A DNA stretch of 28,407 nt from CAMCYM01 sp041191165 (GCA_041191165.1 JBEEPJ010000004.1:1-28407); one strand, 5' to 3'; positions 15,739 through 23,101 are shown, counted from the first letter of the stretch. Numbers and translations: made by a program. Notes: generated by a model not told the origin, from the sequence alone.

Positions 15739-16322
15739 GGCGGGTCGTGATCGAAGGGGCTGGGAGGGAACCGCATTGCGAGGTTTGGGACGGATGGGGG
15801 GCAGGGGTTGCGGTCGAGGACTGGTGGGACCGGATTCCGTGGCGGCAGAACCGAATCAGGGTCTTCGGGCGGTGGCACGACGAGCCGCGGTGGACCGCTT
15901 GGTACGGGCCTGCGTACCGGTATGCCGGGGTGGAATGGGCCGCCTCTCCCCTGCCGGACGACCTCGCGCAGTGGGCCCGGCGGTTGGAAGCCCTCGTCGA
16001 TGGGGAACGGGTGGGGCAGGGGTTTCAGTTCAATTCCGTCCTGATCAACGGGTACCGGAACGGGCATGACGCGATGGGCTTCCACCGGGACAACGAACCT
16101 GAGATGAACCCCAGTTGCATTGCGAGCCTGAGCCTGGGAGCCACGCGGCGTTTTCACATTCGGCGGCGGGACCGGACGGGGCGGTGGGACGTGGATTTGG
16201 CCCACGGCGATTTGCTGCTGATGTATCACCTGCAGCACGACCACGAGCATGCCCTGCCCCGGCGGCTGCGCGTCCAGACCCCCCGCATCAACTTCACCTT
16301 CCGGCACATCCGCACGAGCTAA
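15735..16322 (+). CDS. AlkB-like 2-oxoglutarate/Fe(II) dioxygenase
   Basis: This 195-residue protein resembles AlkB/ALKBH2-3-type oxidative dealkylases, which remove methyl groups from alkylated bases using 2-oxoglutarate, oxygen and Fe(II). The core reads FNSVLINGYRNGHDAMGFHRD, so H117 and D119 are iron ligands; H172 in HEHALPRR is the third. R184 and R190 in PRINFTFR match the 2-oxoglutarate- and substrate-contacting arginines of the RxNLTFR-type motif. Length is usual for the short bacterial form. It is translationally coupled to the tatA-like gene by ATGA, an unexpected pairing. There is no Ada-type regulator nearby. Confidence 0.9.
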   Translation: MRRVVIEGAGREPHCEVWDGWGAGVAVEDWWDRIPWRQNRIRVFGRWHDEPRWTAWYGPAYRYAGVEWAASPLPDDLAQWARRLEALVDGERVGQGFQFNSVLINGYRNGHDAMGFHRDNEPEMNPSCIASLSLGATRRFHIRRRDRTGRWDVDLAHGDLLLMYHLQHDHEHALPRRLRVQTPRINFTFRHIRTS

Positions 16323-16332
16323 ATCTGCATCG

Positions 16333-16340
16333 TACCTTCG
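16333..16340 (+). promoter_or_regulatory. -7 promoter element of panB
   Basis: TACCTTCG, one base off TAnnTTTG, lies 10 bp after the AlkB-like stop and ends 5 nt before the panB ATG. It suggests panB has its own start of transcription. Confidence 0.55.
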
Positions 16341-16345
16341 GGGCA

Positions 16346-17161
16346 ATGTCCATCCACCAAGAAGCGAAGCGCATCACCACGCAGGTGCTGCAGGAAATGA
16401 AGCAGCGCGGCGAGAAGATCGCCATGCTCACCGCCTACGACTACACCATGGCCACCATCGTGGACCAGGCGGGCGTCGATGTCATCCTCGTCGGGGACAG
16501 CGCCTCGAATGTCATGGCCGGAAATGAGACCACCCTTCCCATCACTTTAGACCAAATGATCTACCACGCCACGAGCGTGGTCCGGGCGGCGAAGCGGGCA
16601 TTGGTGGTGGTGGATTTGCCCTTCGGCACCTACCAGGGGAACTCCAAGGAAGCCCTGCACTCGGCGATCCGCATCATGAAGGAGAGCGGGGCACATGCCG
16701 TGAAAATCGAGGGCGGCCGGGAGATCAAGGAGAGCGTCGAGCGCATCCTCAGCGCCGGGATTCCCGTGATGGGGCACCTGGGGTTGACGCCGCAGTCGAT
16801 TTATAAGTTTGGGACGTACACGGTGCGGGCAAAGGAGGAGCAGGAGGCGCAGCGGCTGCGGGAGGACGCGGCGATGCTCGACGCGCTGGGCTGCTTCGCG
16901 GTCGTGTTCGAAAAAATTCCGGCCCAGCTGGCGGCGGAGGTGAGTGCGGCCCTTCACTGCCCCACCATCGGCATCGGGGCCGGGGGGGCGTGCGACGGGC
17001 AGGTGCTGGTGCTGCATGACATGGTGGGGCTGACGCAGGCCTTTTCGCCCCGGTTTTTGCGGCGGTACTTGGATTTGGCCGGCGCCATGTCGACCGCCAT
17101 CCAGCAGTACGTGCAGGATGTGCGCGACCGGGACTTCCCCAACGCGCAGGAGCAATACTGA
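16346..17161 (+). CDS. panB: 3-methyl-2-oxobutanoate hydroxymethyltransferase
   Basis: This 271-residue protein makes ketopantoate from 2-oxoisovalerate and 5,10-methylene-tetrahydrofolate, the first committed step to pantothenate and coenzyme A. Family motifs are complete: MLTAYDYTMA, ILVGDSASNVMAG with Mg ligand D51, VVVDLPFG with D90, KIEGG with K120 and E122, MGHLGLTPQS, and GIGAG. Length is standard. No other pan gene is in the window. The start follows directly on the TACCTTCG element. The next gene, a pseudouridine synthase, begins 3 bp after the stop and is probably co-transcribed. Confidence 0.96.
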   Translation: MSIHQEAKRITTQVLQEMKQRGEKIAMLTAYDYTMATIVDQAGVDVILVGDSASNVMAGNETTLPITLDQMIYHATSVVRAAKRALVVVDLPFGTYQGNSKEALHSAIRIMKESGAHAVKIEGGREIKESVERILSAGIPVMGHLGLTPQSIYKFGTYTVRAKEEQEAQRLREDAAMLDALGCFAVVFEKIPAQLAAEVSAALHCPTIGIGAGGACDGQVLVLHDMVGLTQAFSPRFLRRYLDLAGAMSTAIQQYVQDVRDRDFPNAQEQY

Positions 17162-17164
17162 GGC

Positions 17165-17944
17165 ATGGAGGGGCTGCACACCACCGGAGGGGATGAGGGC
17201 GGTTTCGCGCGCAAGCCGCGCGTGGCCCCGGTGCGCAGCCATCCCGGCAACCTGCAGATCCTCTACGAGGACAACCACATCGTCGCGGTGAACAAGCGCC
17301 CGTCCGACGTGGTGCAGGAGGATTCGACGGGGGACATGTCGCTGTGTCGCGTGGTGGGGACGTACATCAAGGAGAAGTACGGCAAGCCGGGCGACGCCTT
17401 CATCGGGACGGTGCACCGGCTGGACCGACCGGTCAGCGGGGTCATCCTCTACGCCCGCACCTCCAAGGCGCTGTCCCGGCTGACGAACATGTTCCGCATG
17501 CGCGAGGTCCAGAAGACGTATTGGGCGGTGGTCAAACCCGCGCCGCCCGAGCAAGAGGGGCACGTCATCAACTTCCTCGCGAAGAACGAACAGACGAACA
17601 AGAGCTACGCCTTCGACGCGCCGGGACCGGGGCGCCGGGAATCGGAGTTGATTTACCGGGTGGTGGGGGGAGGCGACAATTACACGTTTGTGGAGGTTTG
17701 GCCTAAGACCGGCCGCCACCACCAAATCCGCGTCACCCTCTCCTCTCTCGGCTCGCCCATCAAAGGCGACGTCAAGTACGGCGCCCGCCGCACGAACGAG
17801 AACGCGTCCATCCACCTGCATGCCCGGCGCATCGACTTCATGCATCCGGTGCGCCGGGAACCCATCTCCCTCATCGCGCCCCCGCCCGAGGATGCCATCT
17901 GGGACGAGTGGGTGCGGCAGGAGCACGGCCTCGCCCCCCGCTGA
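17165..17944 (+). CDS. RluA-family RNA pseudouridine synthase
   Basis: This 259-residue protein converts uridine to pseudouridine in rRNA or tRNA. The catalytic motif HRLDRPVSG holds the nucleophile D87. ILYEDNHIVAVNKR upstream and KTGRHHQIRV and LGSPIKGDVKYG downstream are standard RluA-family blocks. There is no N-terminal S4 domain, so it is a short form, and the target site cannot be told from sequence. It starts 3 bp after panB. The first about 28 residues are not conserved, and a later start is possible, but no later ATG precedes the core. Confidence 0.9.
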   Translation: MEGLHTTGGDEGGFARKPRVAPVRSHPGNLQILYEDNHIVAVNKRPSDVVQEDSTGDMSLCRVVGTYIKEKYGKPGDAFIGTVHRLDRPVSGVILYARTSKALSRLTNMFRMREVQKTYWAVVKPAPPEQEGHVINFLAKNEQTNKSYAFDAPGPGRRESELIYRVVGGGDNYTFVEVWPKTGRHHQIRVTLSSLGSPIKGDVKYGARRTNENASIHLHARRIDFMHPVRREPISLIAPPPEDAIWDEWVRQEHGLAPR

Positions 17945-17992
17945 GGGCTGCGATTGGCGACCGCAGTCACGCGGGCAGCTTGCGGCGCGGCT

Positions 17993-18000
17993 TATCTTTG
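17993..18000 (+). promoter_or_regulatory. -7 promoter element of trxB
   Basis: TATCTTTG is an exact TAnnTTTG match, ending 4 nt before the trxB ATG at 18005. It excludes the in-frame upstream ATG at 17954 as the main start. Confidence 0.65.
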
Positions 18001-18004
18001 CACC

Positions 18005-18967
18005 ATGAATGCGACCCCTGAACACGTCAAGTGCCTGATCATCGGATCGGGACCCTCTGGATATACCGCCGCCATCTACGCCGCACGGGCAGATATGAAA
18101 CCCGTTCTTTATCAAGGCGTTCAGCCGGGCGGGCAGCTGATGGACACCACGGAGGTGGACAACTTTCCCGGCTATCCGCAAGGGGTCCGGGGTCCGGAGA
18201 TGATGGCGGACCTCGAGGCCCAGGCGCGCCGCTTCGATACCGACGTGCGCAACGGCTGGGTCACGGAAGTGGATTTTACCGGCCCGGTGCACAAGGTTTG
18301 GGTCGGCGAGGGCGCGGATCGCAAGGAAATTCACGCGGACGCGGTCATCATTTCCACGGGGGCTTCCGCGAAGTGGCTGGGGCTCGAGAGCGAGCTGCGG
18401 CTGCGGGACATCGGCGGGGGCGTGAGCGCCTGCGCGGTGTGTGACGGCTTCTTCTACCGCGGTCAGGAGGTGGTCATCGTGGGCGCCGGGGACACGGCTT
18501 GTGAGGAGGCGAGTTATCTGGCCAAACTCTGCACCAAGGTCACGATGCTCGTCCGCCGCGGAGAAATGCGGGCCTCCAAGGCCATGCAGCACCGGGTCCT
18601 CAACACCCCCAACATTGAGGTCCGCTGGAACACCGAGACGCTCGAGGTGCTGGGCGACCAAGGCGTCGAAGGCGCACGGGTCATGGACCACGCCACCGGA
18701 ACCGAGTCGGTCATCCCCTGCACGGGTTTCTTCGTGGCCATCGGGCACACCCCCAACACGCAGATTTTCAAAGGCTGGATCGACCTTGACGAGCAGGGCT
18801 ACATCCGCTACGCCAAGCCGGGTACCACGTACACGAACATCGAAGGGGTTTTCGTGAGCGGCGATGCGGCCGACAAGCAATACCGCCAAGCCATCACGGC
18901 CGCCGGTACGGGCTGCATGGCTGCACTGGATGCCGAGCGTTACCTGGCCGCCCGGGGCATCCACTGA
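18005..18967 (+). CDS. trxB: Thioredoxin-disulfide reductase
   Basis: This 320-residue flavoenzyme passes electrons from NADPH to thioredoxin. It shows the FAD motif GSGPSGYTAA (residues 14-23), GQLMDTTEVDNFPG, the redox-active CAVC (C143 and C146), the NADPH site VGAGDTACEEA with RRGEMRAS, and the C-terminal GVFVSGDAAD and RQAITAAGTGCMAA. Length is typical of the low-molecular-weight bacterial type. It is apparently single, with its own promoter, and converges on the DUF1801 gene with 4 bp between the stops, leaving no room for a separate terminator. Confidence 0.97.
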   Translation: MNATPEHVKCLIIGSGPSGYTAAIYAARADMKPVLYQGVQPGGQLMDTTEVDNFPGYPQGVRGPEMMADLEAQARRFDTDVRNGWVTEVDFTGPVHKVWVGEGADRKEIHADAVIISTGASAKWLGLESELRLRDIGGGVSACAVCDGFFYRGQEVVIVGAGDTACEEASYLAKLCTKVTMLVRRGEMRASKAMQHRVLNTPNIEVRWNTETLEVLGDQGVEGARVMDHATGTESVIPCTGFFVAIGHTPNTQIFKGWIDLDEQGYIRYAKPGTTYTNIEGVFVSGDAADKQYRQAITAAGTGCMAALDAERYLAARGIH

Positions 18968-18971
18968 GGCC

Positions 18972-19436
18972 TCAGCGTTTCTTCTTGGGGAGAAAAGCCG
19001 CCTCGTATCGGGCAATCCAATCGGCGACGGAGATTTTCTCCATCAGTTCCCCGATGAGCGCGAGCGGCACATCCTCCGGCTTCTTGAATCGGATGCAGCT
19101 CTTGCCCATGTCGAGTTTGCGCGCGCTGTGCTTGGGGAATTCCCCCACGAACCAATCCATCAGCACGGGATCGGCGTAAATGCCCATGTGGTAAAGGTTG
19201 ATGGACTGCTTTTGCGAGGCGATACCGGCAAAGGGAAGGGGCTCGCTGGGCTTGCAGTGGTAGCCTGCGGGATACAGCGCGTGGGGCACCACGTACCCCA
19301 GCCCTCCGTAGCTGATGGCGGCCTCAAAGCCCGCGGGCAGATGCGCCAGGATGGTCTCGTGCAGTTGGCGAAACACGGGGGCGCGATCTTCCGCCACAGC
19401 GGCGAGGATGGATTCAACGGTTATCGCGGTGGACAT
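18972..19436 (-). CDS. DUF1801 (YdhG-like) protein
   Basis: This protein of about 154 residues matches the DUF1801 family: an early helical segment (ILAHLPAGFEAAISYGGLGYVVP), then ASQKQSINLYHMGIY, and KLDMGKSCIRFKKPEDVPL near the end, with a basic KKKR C terminus. The family has no proven biochemical activity. The frame is open to 19562, but that stretch runs through a terminator hairpin, so the ATG at 19436 (MSTAITVES) is chosen. A weak -7-like TATTTTCA lies at 19461-19468, 24 nt upstream, the same spacing as for secDF. Confidence 0.82.
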   Translation of the reverse strand: MSTAITVESILAAVAEDRAPVFRQLHETILAHLPAGFEAAISYGGLGYVVPHALYPAGYHCKPSEPLPFAGIASQKQSINLYHMGIYADPVLMDWFVGEFPKHSARKLDMGKSCIRFKKPEDVPLALIGELMEKISVADWIARYEAAFLPKKKR

Positions 19437-19502
19437 GGGATGGCGTTGCGGTTGAGGGGGTGAAAATAGCTTGGCTCGGGGCGGATGACTCGCCCACGGC
19501 GC

Positions 19503-19534
19503 AAAAAAAGACCCGCCGTTTGCGGGCGGGTCTT
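19503..19534 (-). terminator. Rho-independent terminator after the lipoprotein gene
   Basis: An 8-10 bp GC-rich stem (GACCCGCC at 19510-19517 with GGCGGGTC at 19525-19532) is followed on the minus strand by seven T. It lies 21 bp past the stop of the lipoprotein gene and insulates the DUF1801 gene. Confidence 0.88.
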
Positions 19535-19554
19535 CTTCCGTAGCGGGTCCCTGA

Positions 19555-19968
19555 TCATTCACAGGTGGCCCAATCCAAGTCCTCCGTGTAGTAGGTGGAG
19601 ATGACGGTTTGGAAGGGGTTGGAAGTGTCGGTCCAATTCATCACCCGGCAATCGCAATCAAATTCCAGCTTCAACCTTTGAACAGACGTGCTGCTGTGGT
19701 AGATGTAAATCGAATCCCCAGTGAATTCATAGTTTTTAGCCTCGCCCTCCGGGTTTTCTCCGAAGGTCCCATCCGGTTGGGGGTAAATGAAGAACAATTC
19801 TCCCGCATCGGTGAACTGATAGAGAACAGCGTAGGGCCCTCTCCAACGCCCCACCACCTCACAAGCTTCCGTGGGCGTGGGCTCGGGCTGGGGATCAATA
19901 CCTTCCTCCTTCTTACAGGATGTGGCCAGCAGGGCGAGAAGTCCTGCAAAGAGCATGGTTTTTTTCAT
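19555..19968 (-). CDS. Small lipoprotein of unknown function
   Basis: This 137-residue protein begins MKKTMLFAGLLALLATSCKK: a short lysine-rich start, a hydrophobic core and a lipobox with C18 as the predicted lipidated residue. The proline-rich linker after it (PQPEPTPTE) is typical of surface or outer-membrane lipoproteins in this phylum. The rest has a beta-rich, lipocalin-like look (VVGRWRGPYAVLYQF, GDSIYIYHSS) and two closely placed cysteines (DCDC). I cannot place it in a named family; the resemblance to lipocalin-like domains is only suggestive. The frame is open upstream to 20238, but the lipoprotein start is clear. It lies downstream of the repeat protein gene after a 266-bp gap. Confidence 0.8.
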   Translation of the reverse strand: MKKTMLFAGLLALLATSCKKEEGIDPQPEPTPTEACEVVGRWRGPYAVLYQFTDAGELFFIYPQPDGTFGENPEGEAKNYEFTGDSIYIYHSSTSVQRLKLEFDCDCRVMNWTDTSNPFQTVISTYYTEDLDWATCE

Positions 19969-20234
19969 GTGAATTTTGTTTTGCGTGAAACACGTCCCAA
20001 AACTCCTCATTCCTCCCCTTCCATCCTTCACGCCTGGGGGTGAATCGCCTTCACACGTTGCCTTGAATGGGTGAAACGGGCAAAGGATGATGCCATTCAG
20101 GTCAACCCGCGCGCTTTTCCCCCAAACGAAATCAACAGGAATGGCCGGATCGTCCCTCAGAAACGCTCCATCCCGGATTGGACCACCGGACACAGCGCGT
20201 TCACCCCGGCCCCTGTCCTCATGCCTCCCAAATC
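19969..20234. other. Gene-free spacer between the repeat protein and lipoprotein genes
   Basis: I see no credible gene or hairpin here. A sequence one base off TAnnTTTG (ATCCTTTG, minus strand) lies near 20074-20081, about 105 bp before the lipoprotein start, and is a possible promoter. Confidence 0.4.
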
Positions 20235-21866
20235 TCACTCACACGAGGTGTCGAACACCCCGAGCCACATGAGCAAATCACCAGCCCCTACCGTGCTGTC
20301 ACCGTTGAAGTCTCCGAAGCAGGGGGAACCATATCCCCCCACTCCCCCATCACCAGACCCCGTGGAAACGCAACGCTGGGCTGCCGCATCCCAAGCGGTC
20401 CCTTCACCGCAATAAGCGGAGGGGTGAATGTCGCAAGAGCCGTCATCCTCGGTGGCCGCTGGATTGAAGTTGAGCGCAATGGACTGGGTGCAACCCAACA
20501 CTTCCAAGGCGTCGCAAACCCCATCGGCATCCACATCGCTGAGACAGCCGCCGGCGCAATCGAGGTAGGGCTGTGTCGGGTATACGCAGGTCCCTGCAAT
20601 CGAGGCCGTGGGGTTGTAGTTGCAAGCCAGCGCATCCATGCAGCCGAGGTAGGCACATGAGCCATCTGCATCCGTGGCGCTCGGGTTGAAATTGGCCGCT
20701 GCAGCATCAGTACAACCCGGAACTTCAAAGGGGTTGCAGACCCCATCCCCGTCGGTGTCCAGCAGGCAGTTGCCGCCGCAATCATACCCTGTCGGCGGGA
20801 AGGTACACGCGGCGGGGTCTGTAGCAAGCGGATTGAAATTGCACGCAGACACTTGCTGGCATCCCACGACTTCAAATGGATTGCATACCCCGTCCCCATC
20901 GGTGTCGAGGAGACAATTGCCTGCGCAATTGTAGCCCGTCGATGGGTACTGGCATGACCCAGCATTGGTGGCTGAAGGATTGTAATTGCAGGCTGTGGCA
21001 TCCTGACAGCCTACCACCTCCAGGGGATCGCACACCCCATCGCCGTCCGCATCCGCAAGGCATGCACCGCTGCAGTTGTAATGGGTGGCGGGAAATACAC
21101 AGGTTCCGTTGTCCCCCGTCGCTGCGGGATTGTAATTGCAGGCAGCGGCGTTCATGCAACCCGCAAGACCGGTGGTAAATGACCCGGTATAGATTTGCTC
21201 ATTGAACTGATTCCCCCCGATAAACACCTGGATGTTGAGGGTGCCCGTGACCACACCCGAGGTGGTAAATTGGCCCAGCAAGACCCGGTTGGAAGCGTTG
21301 GGGGTGCCATTCGTCGCGCCGGGCAAAACGAACCAACTGCCCCCCGTGGAGCTGTTGACCGTGAGGGCTCCACCGGCCTGGAAAGCGCCCAGGGAGGAAG
21401 TCAACCCGATGCTCCCGATGCTCTGGCTCCCCGCGGCGGAAGAACTCGATGCCAATCCAATGGTCACCCACGAATCGAAGTTGAGATCCGGGAAAATGCC
21501 CAGGAAAAACGGATTGATGTCCGTTCCAAAATTTCCACCCGCCCCGTGGTGCCAGAAAGTCGTGGAGGTGGCGATGTGAAGCGGGGTGTCGTCGTTTCCG
21601 AAGACCGCTGTGACGAAGTCCGTGGGCTGAGAGAGCTGCGCGAAAATGCGGTACGTCCGCATGCCCGTCAGATTGGAAGATCCGACCATCCCTCCGTGAA
21701 CCGCCGTGGTTTCGACGTGGAACCCCGTCATCTGCGCTCGAAGCGGGGAGATGCCCAAAAGGCCTGCGAAAAGAACCGAAAATGCAAGAATCAAAAGCGC
21801 CTGAAAAGGCGTGAAAGGTGCCGACGGCGCATGGCGCAGCACGATGGGGTGGCAATAAGAGAACAT
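20235..21866 (-). CDS. Secreted protein with thrombospondin-3-like repeats and dockerin-like C terminus
   Basis: This 543-residue exported protein has a hydrophobic signal segment at about residues 22-45, ending PLRAQ. Residues 46-235 form a Ser/Thr/Gly-rich domain without a recognised family. Residues 236-478 hold six cysteine-rich units of the GC..ACNYNP.AT...C type; four full units also contain D.DGDGVC..EV calcium-binding loops, as in thrombospondin type 3 repeats. The C terminus has a dockerin-like calcium loop (GDFNGDSTVGAGDLL) between two cysteines. Such proteins are common on Flavobacteriales surfaces. No type A type-IX-secretion sorting domain is visible at the end. Function is unknown; adhesion or matrix building is an inference. 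TATCTTTC (21886-21893, minus) may be its promoter. Confidence 0.82.
   Translation of the reverse strand: MFSYCHPIVLRHAPSAPFTPFQALLILAFSVLFAGLLGISPLRAQMTGFHVETTAVHGGMVGSSNLTGMRTYRIFAQLSQPTDFVTAVFGNDDTPLHIATSTTFWHHGAGGNFGTDINPFFLGIFPDLNFDSWVTIGLASSSSAAGSQSIGSIGLTSSLGAFQAGGALTVNSSTGGSWFVLPGATNGTPNASNRVLLGQFTTSGVVTGTLNIQVFIGGNQFNEQIYTGSFTTGLAGCMNAAACNYNPAATGDNGTCVFPATHYNCSGACLADADGDGVCDPLEVVGCQDATACNYNPSATNAGSCQYPSTGYNCAGNCLLDTDGDGVCNPFEVVGCQQVSACNFNPLATDPAACTFPPTGYDCGGNCLLDTDGDGVCNPFEVPGCTDAAAANFNPSATDADGSCAYLGCMDALACNYNPTASIAGTCVYPTQPYLDCAGGCLSDVDADGVCDALEVLGCTQSIALNFNPAATEDDGSCDIHPSAYCGEGTAWDAAAQRCVSTGSGDGGVGGYGSPCFGDFNGDSTVGAGDLLMWLGVFDTSCE
20433..21161 (-). repeat. Tandem cysteine/calcium-loop coding repeats
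   Basis: The coding DNA of residues 236-478 consists of units of 50, 49, 49, 24, 50 and 21 codons. Units 4 and 6 are half units that stop after the GSC, lack the calcium loop, and also lack the second cysteine (AANFNP and ALNFNP instead of ACNYNP). Units 2 and 3 share LLDTDGDGVCNPFEV exactly. Confidence 0.85.
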
Positions 21867-21885
21867 CAGGCGTAGATTGGTGGAA

Positions 21886-21893
21886 GAAAGATA
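21886..21893 (-). promoter_or_regulatory. Candidate -7 promoter element of the repeat protein gene
   Basis: The minus strand reads TATCTTTC, one base off TAnnTTTG, 19 nt before the ATG at 21866, within a visibly AT-rich spacer (21867-21932). Confidence 0.45.
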
Positions 21894-21932
21894 GTCACCA
21901 ATCGACGAAAAAATTACTTTAATTGAAATTTA

Positions 21933-22871
21933 TCATTTCTCACCATCAGCGAAATCCGCCGGGTCCAAAAATTCCGTTTCAATGGTGATGTCGTGGAAGG
22001 ACCACAGGGCGACGGATTCGAGGATTTGGGCTTTGACATCCGCCACCTCACGAACGTCGTGCAGCCCTTGCAGCACGACATGGACTGAGAAGACTGTCCG
22101 CTCTCCATCCAAGGACCAAACCCGGCAAGCATGGATGGAATGCACGGCGGGCACCGACTGTACGGCCTGGCGGAGGGCTTCGATGTCGATGTCCGATGGA
22201 CGGGCCTGCAAGAAAACGCCGAGGGTGGTGTAAAGTCTTCGCAGCACGTTGAACAACACCCAAGCGGTGATGCCCAGAGACAACGCAGGATCCAGCCACG
22301 TCCAGTCCGGGCGAAACCACAAGACCACGGAAGCCGTGCCGATGGCCACCCAGCCGAGAACATCCTCGAGCAGGTGCCACGAGAGCACCTGCTCATTGAG
22401 CGATTTTCCGCGACCCGCGCGCCACGCCGCCAACCCGTTGATGACGATGCCCAGCACGGAGAAGGCCAGCATTCCCAGCGCGTCGGAAGGTTCCGGATGC
22501 TGCAGGCGCTCCAGTGCCTCGCGGATGATAAAGAGGCCCCCGACGAGGAGAATCAGGCCGTTGAGCAGCGCGCCGAGCAGGGAGAATCGCTGGTAGCCGT
22601 AGGTGAACTGGTCGGAGGGGTTTTGCGCGGATTTGGCCTGCAGCCACCAGGCCAAACCAATGGCCACACTGTCGCCAAAATCGTGCAATGCATCGGAGAG
22701 AATCGAGACGCTGTTCGTCCACACGCCCCCGAAAGCCTCCATGACGGCGAATCCGGTGTTGAGCCAGAACACCATGCGCAGGTTGCGCACAGCCCGCTGG
22801 TCGGTTGCGCCGAGGTGATTCTCGGCATGGACCGGCGGGCCCGGCGGCAAATGGCGGTGCAGCGCTTGCAT
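21933..22871 (-). CDS. Cation diffusion facilitator (ZitB/CzcD-like)
   Basis: This 312-residue membrane protein has about six hydrophobic helices and a cytoplasmic C-terminal domain. The transport site is shown by SDALHDFGD (H63 and D67 as HxxxD) in helix 2 and HLLEDVLG (HxxxD) in helix 5. That four-residue set is typical of zinc/cadmium-proton antiporters. The histidine-bearing N terminus (HRHLPPGPPVHAENH) may bind metal. The C-terminal domain, from about residue 220, has the usual ferredoxin-like look with IHACRVWSLDGE. The start lies only 13 nt after the T-run of the tRNA-His terminator, so either read-through or a promoter inside the terminator tail is needed. No metal-responsive regulator is adjacent. 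Confidence 0.9.
   Translation of the reverse strand: MQALHRHLPPGPPVHAENHLGATDQRAVRNLRMVFWLNTGFAVMEAFGGVWTNSVSILSDALHDFGDSVAIGLAWWLQAKSAQNPSDQFTYGYQRFSLLGALLNGLILLVGGLFIIREALERLQHPEPSDALGMLAFSVLGIVINGLAAWRAGRGKSLNEQVLSWHLLEDVLGWVAIGTASVVLWFRPDWTWLDPALSLGITAWVLFNVLRRLYTTLGVFLQARPSDIDIEALRQAVQSVPAVHSIHACRVWSLDGERTVFSVHVVLQGLHDVREVADVKAQILESVALWSFHDITIETEFLDPADFADGEK
22632..22656. repeat. Perfect 9-bp inverted repeat made of two TTTGGCC motifs
   Basis: TTTGGCCTG at 22632-22640 and its exact complement CAGGCCAAA at 22648-22656 are separated by seven bases, inside the cation transporter gene. Both arms are copies of the motif that recurs through the window. Confidence 0.8.
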
Positions 22872-22884
22872 GGCGGCGGTGTCG

Positions 22885-22915
22885 AAAAAAAAGACCGCCC
22901 CTTGAGAGGCGGTCT
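22885..22915 (-). terminator. Rho-independent terminator of tRNA-His
   Basis: The 8-bp stem AGACCGCC (22892-22899) / GGCGGTCT (22908-22915) is followed on the minus strand by a run of eight T. It lies just past the 3' end of the tRNA. Confidence 0.9.
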
Positions 22916-22920
22916 GTGTG

Positions 22921-22995
22921 GGTGGCTAATGGGACTTGAACCCACGACCCCTGGAACCACAATCCAGTGCTCTAACCAGCTGAGCTATAGCCACC
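22921..22995 (-). tRNA. tRNA-His (anticodon GTG)
   Basis: The minus strand folds as a full cloverleaf. The acceptor stem is GTGGCTA with TAGCCAC; the D arm contains TAGCTCAGCTGGTTAGAGC; the anticodon stem CTGGA/TCCAG encloses TTGTGGT, giving anticodon GTG; and the T arm has GTGGGTTCAAGTCCCAT. The extra G at position -1 (22995), needed by histidyl-tRNA synthetase, is encoded and faces discriminator C at 22921. The 3' CCA is not fully encoded. A complete promoter lies upstream and a terminator downstream. Confidence 0.97.
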
Positions 22996-23014
22996 ATGTC
23001 CCCGAAAGGGAGCG

Positions 23015-23043
23015 CAAAGATAAGTTGAGGTGGGAAATTGCAA
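23015..23043 (-). promoter_or_regulatory. Promoter of tRNA-His (-33 TTG and -7 TATCTTTG)
   Basis: The minus strand carries TTG (23041-23043), an 18-nt spacer and TATCTTTG (23015-23022), 19 nt before the tRNA. This is the most complete Bacteroidota-type promoter in the window and serves as a reference for the -7 elements in front of protein genes. Confidence 0.75.
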
Positions 23044-23093
23044 GCATTTGTAGGCCAAATTTTCCATCCCCCCACCACATCGCCGCGGTGTCG

Positions 23094-23101
23094 CATCTTT
23101 G
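23094..23101 (+). promoter_or_regulatory. -7 promoter element of the glycosyltransferase gene
   Basis: CATCTTTG, one base off TAnnTTTG, ends 4 nt before the ATG at 23106 and fixes that start inside a much longer open frame. Confidence 0.5.

Noticed and set aside
17954..18004. Upstream in-frame ATG of trxB
   Set aside because: The added residues are not part of the family, and the TATCTTTG element lies inside the extension.
16547..19015. 822-codon open frame on the minus strand across panB, the pseudouridine synthase and trxB
   Set aside because: It is antisense to three well-supported genes and its translation shows no family motif. Long antisense frames are expected in GC-rich DNA.
20433..21161. 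Possible CRISPR-like or other DNA repeat array
   Set aside because: The periodicity is about 150 bp and follows the codon frame of a cysteine/calcium-loop protein. The repeats are not identical and there are no unique spacers.
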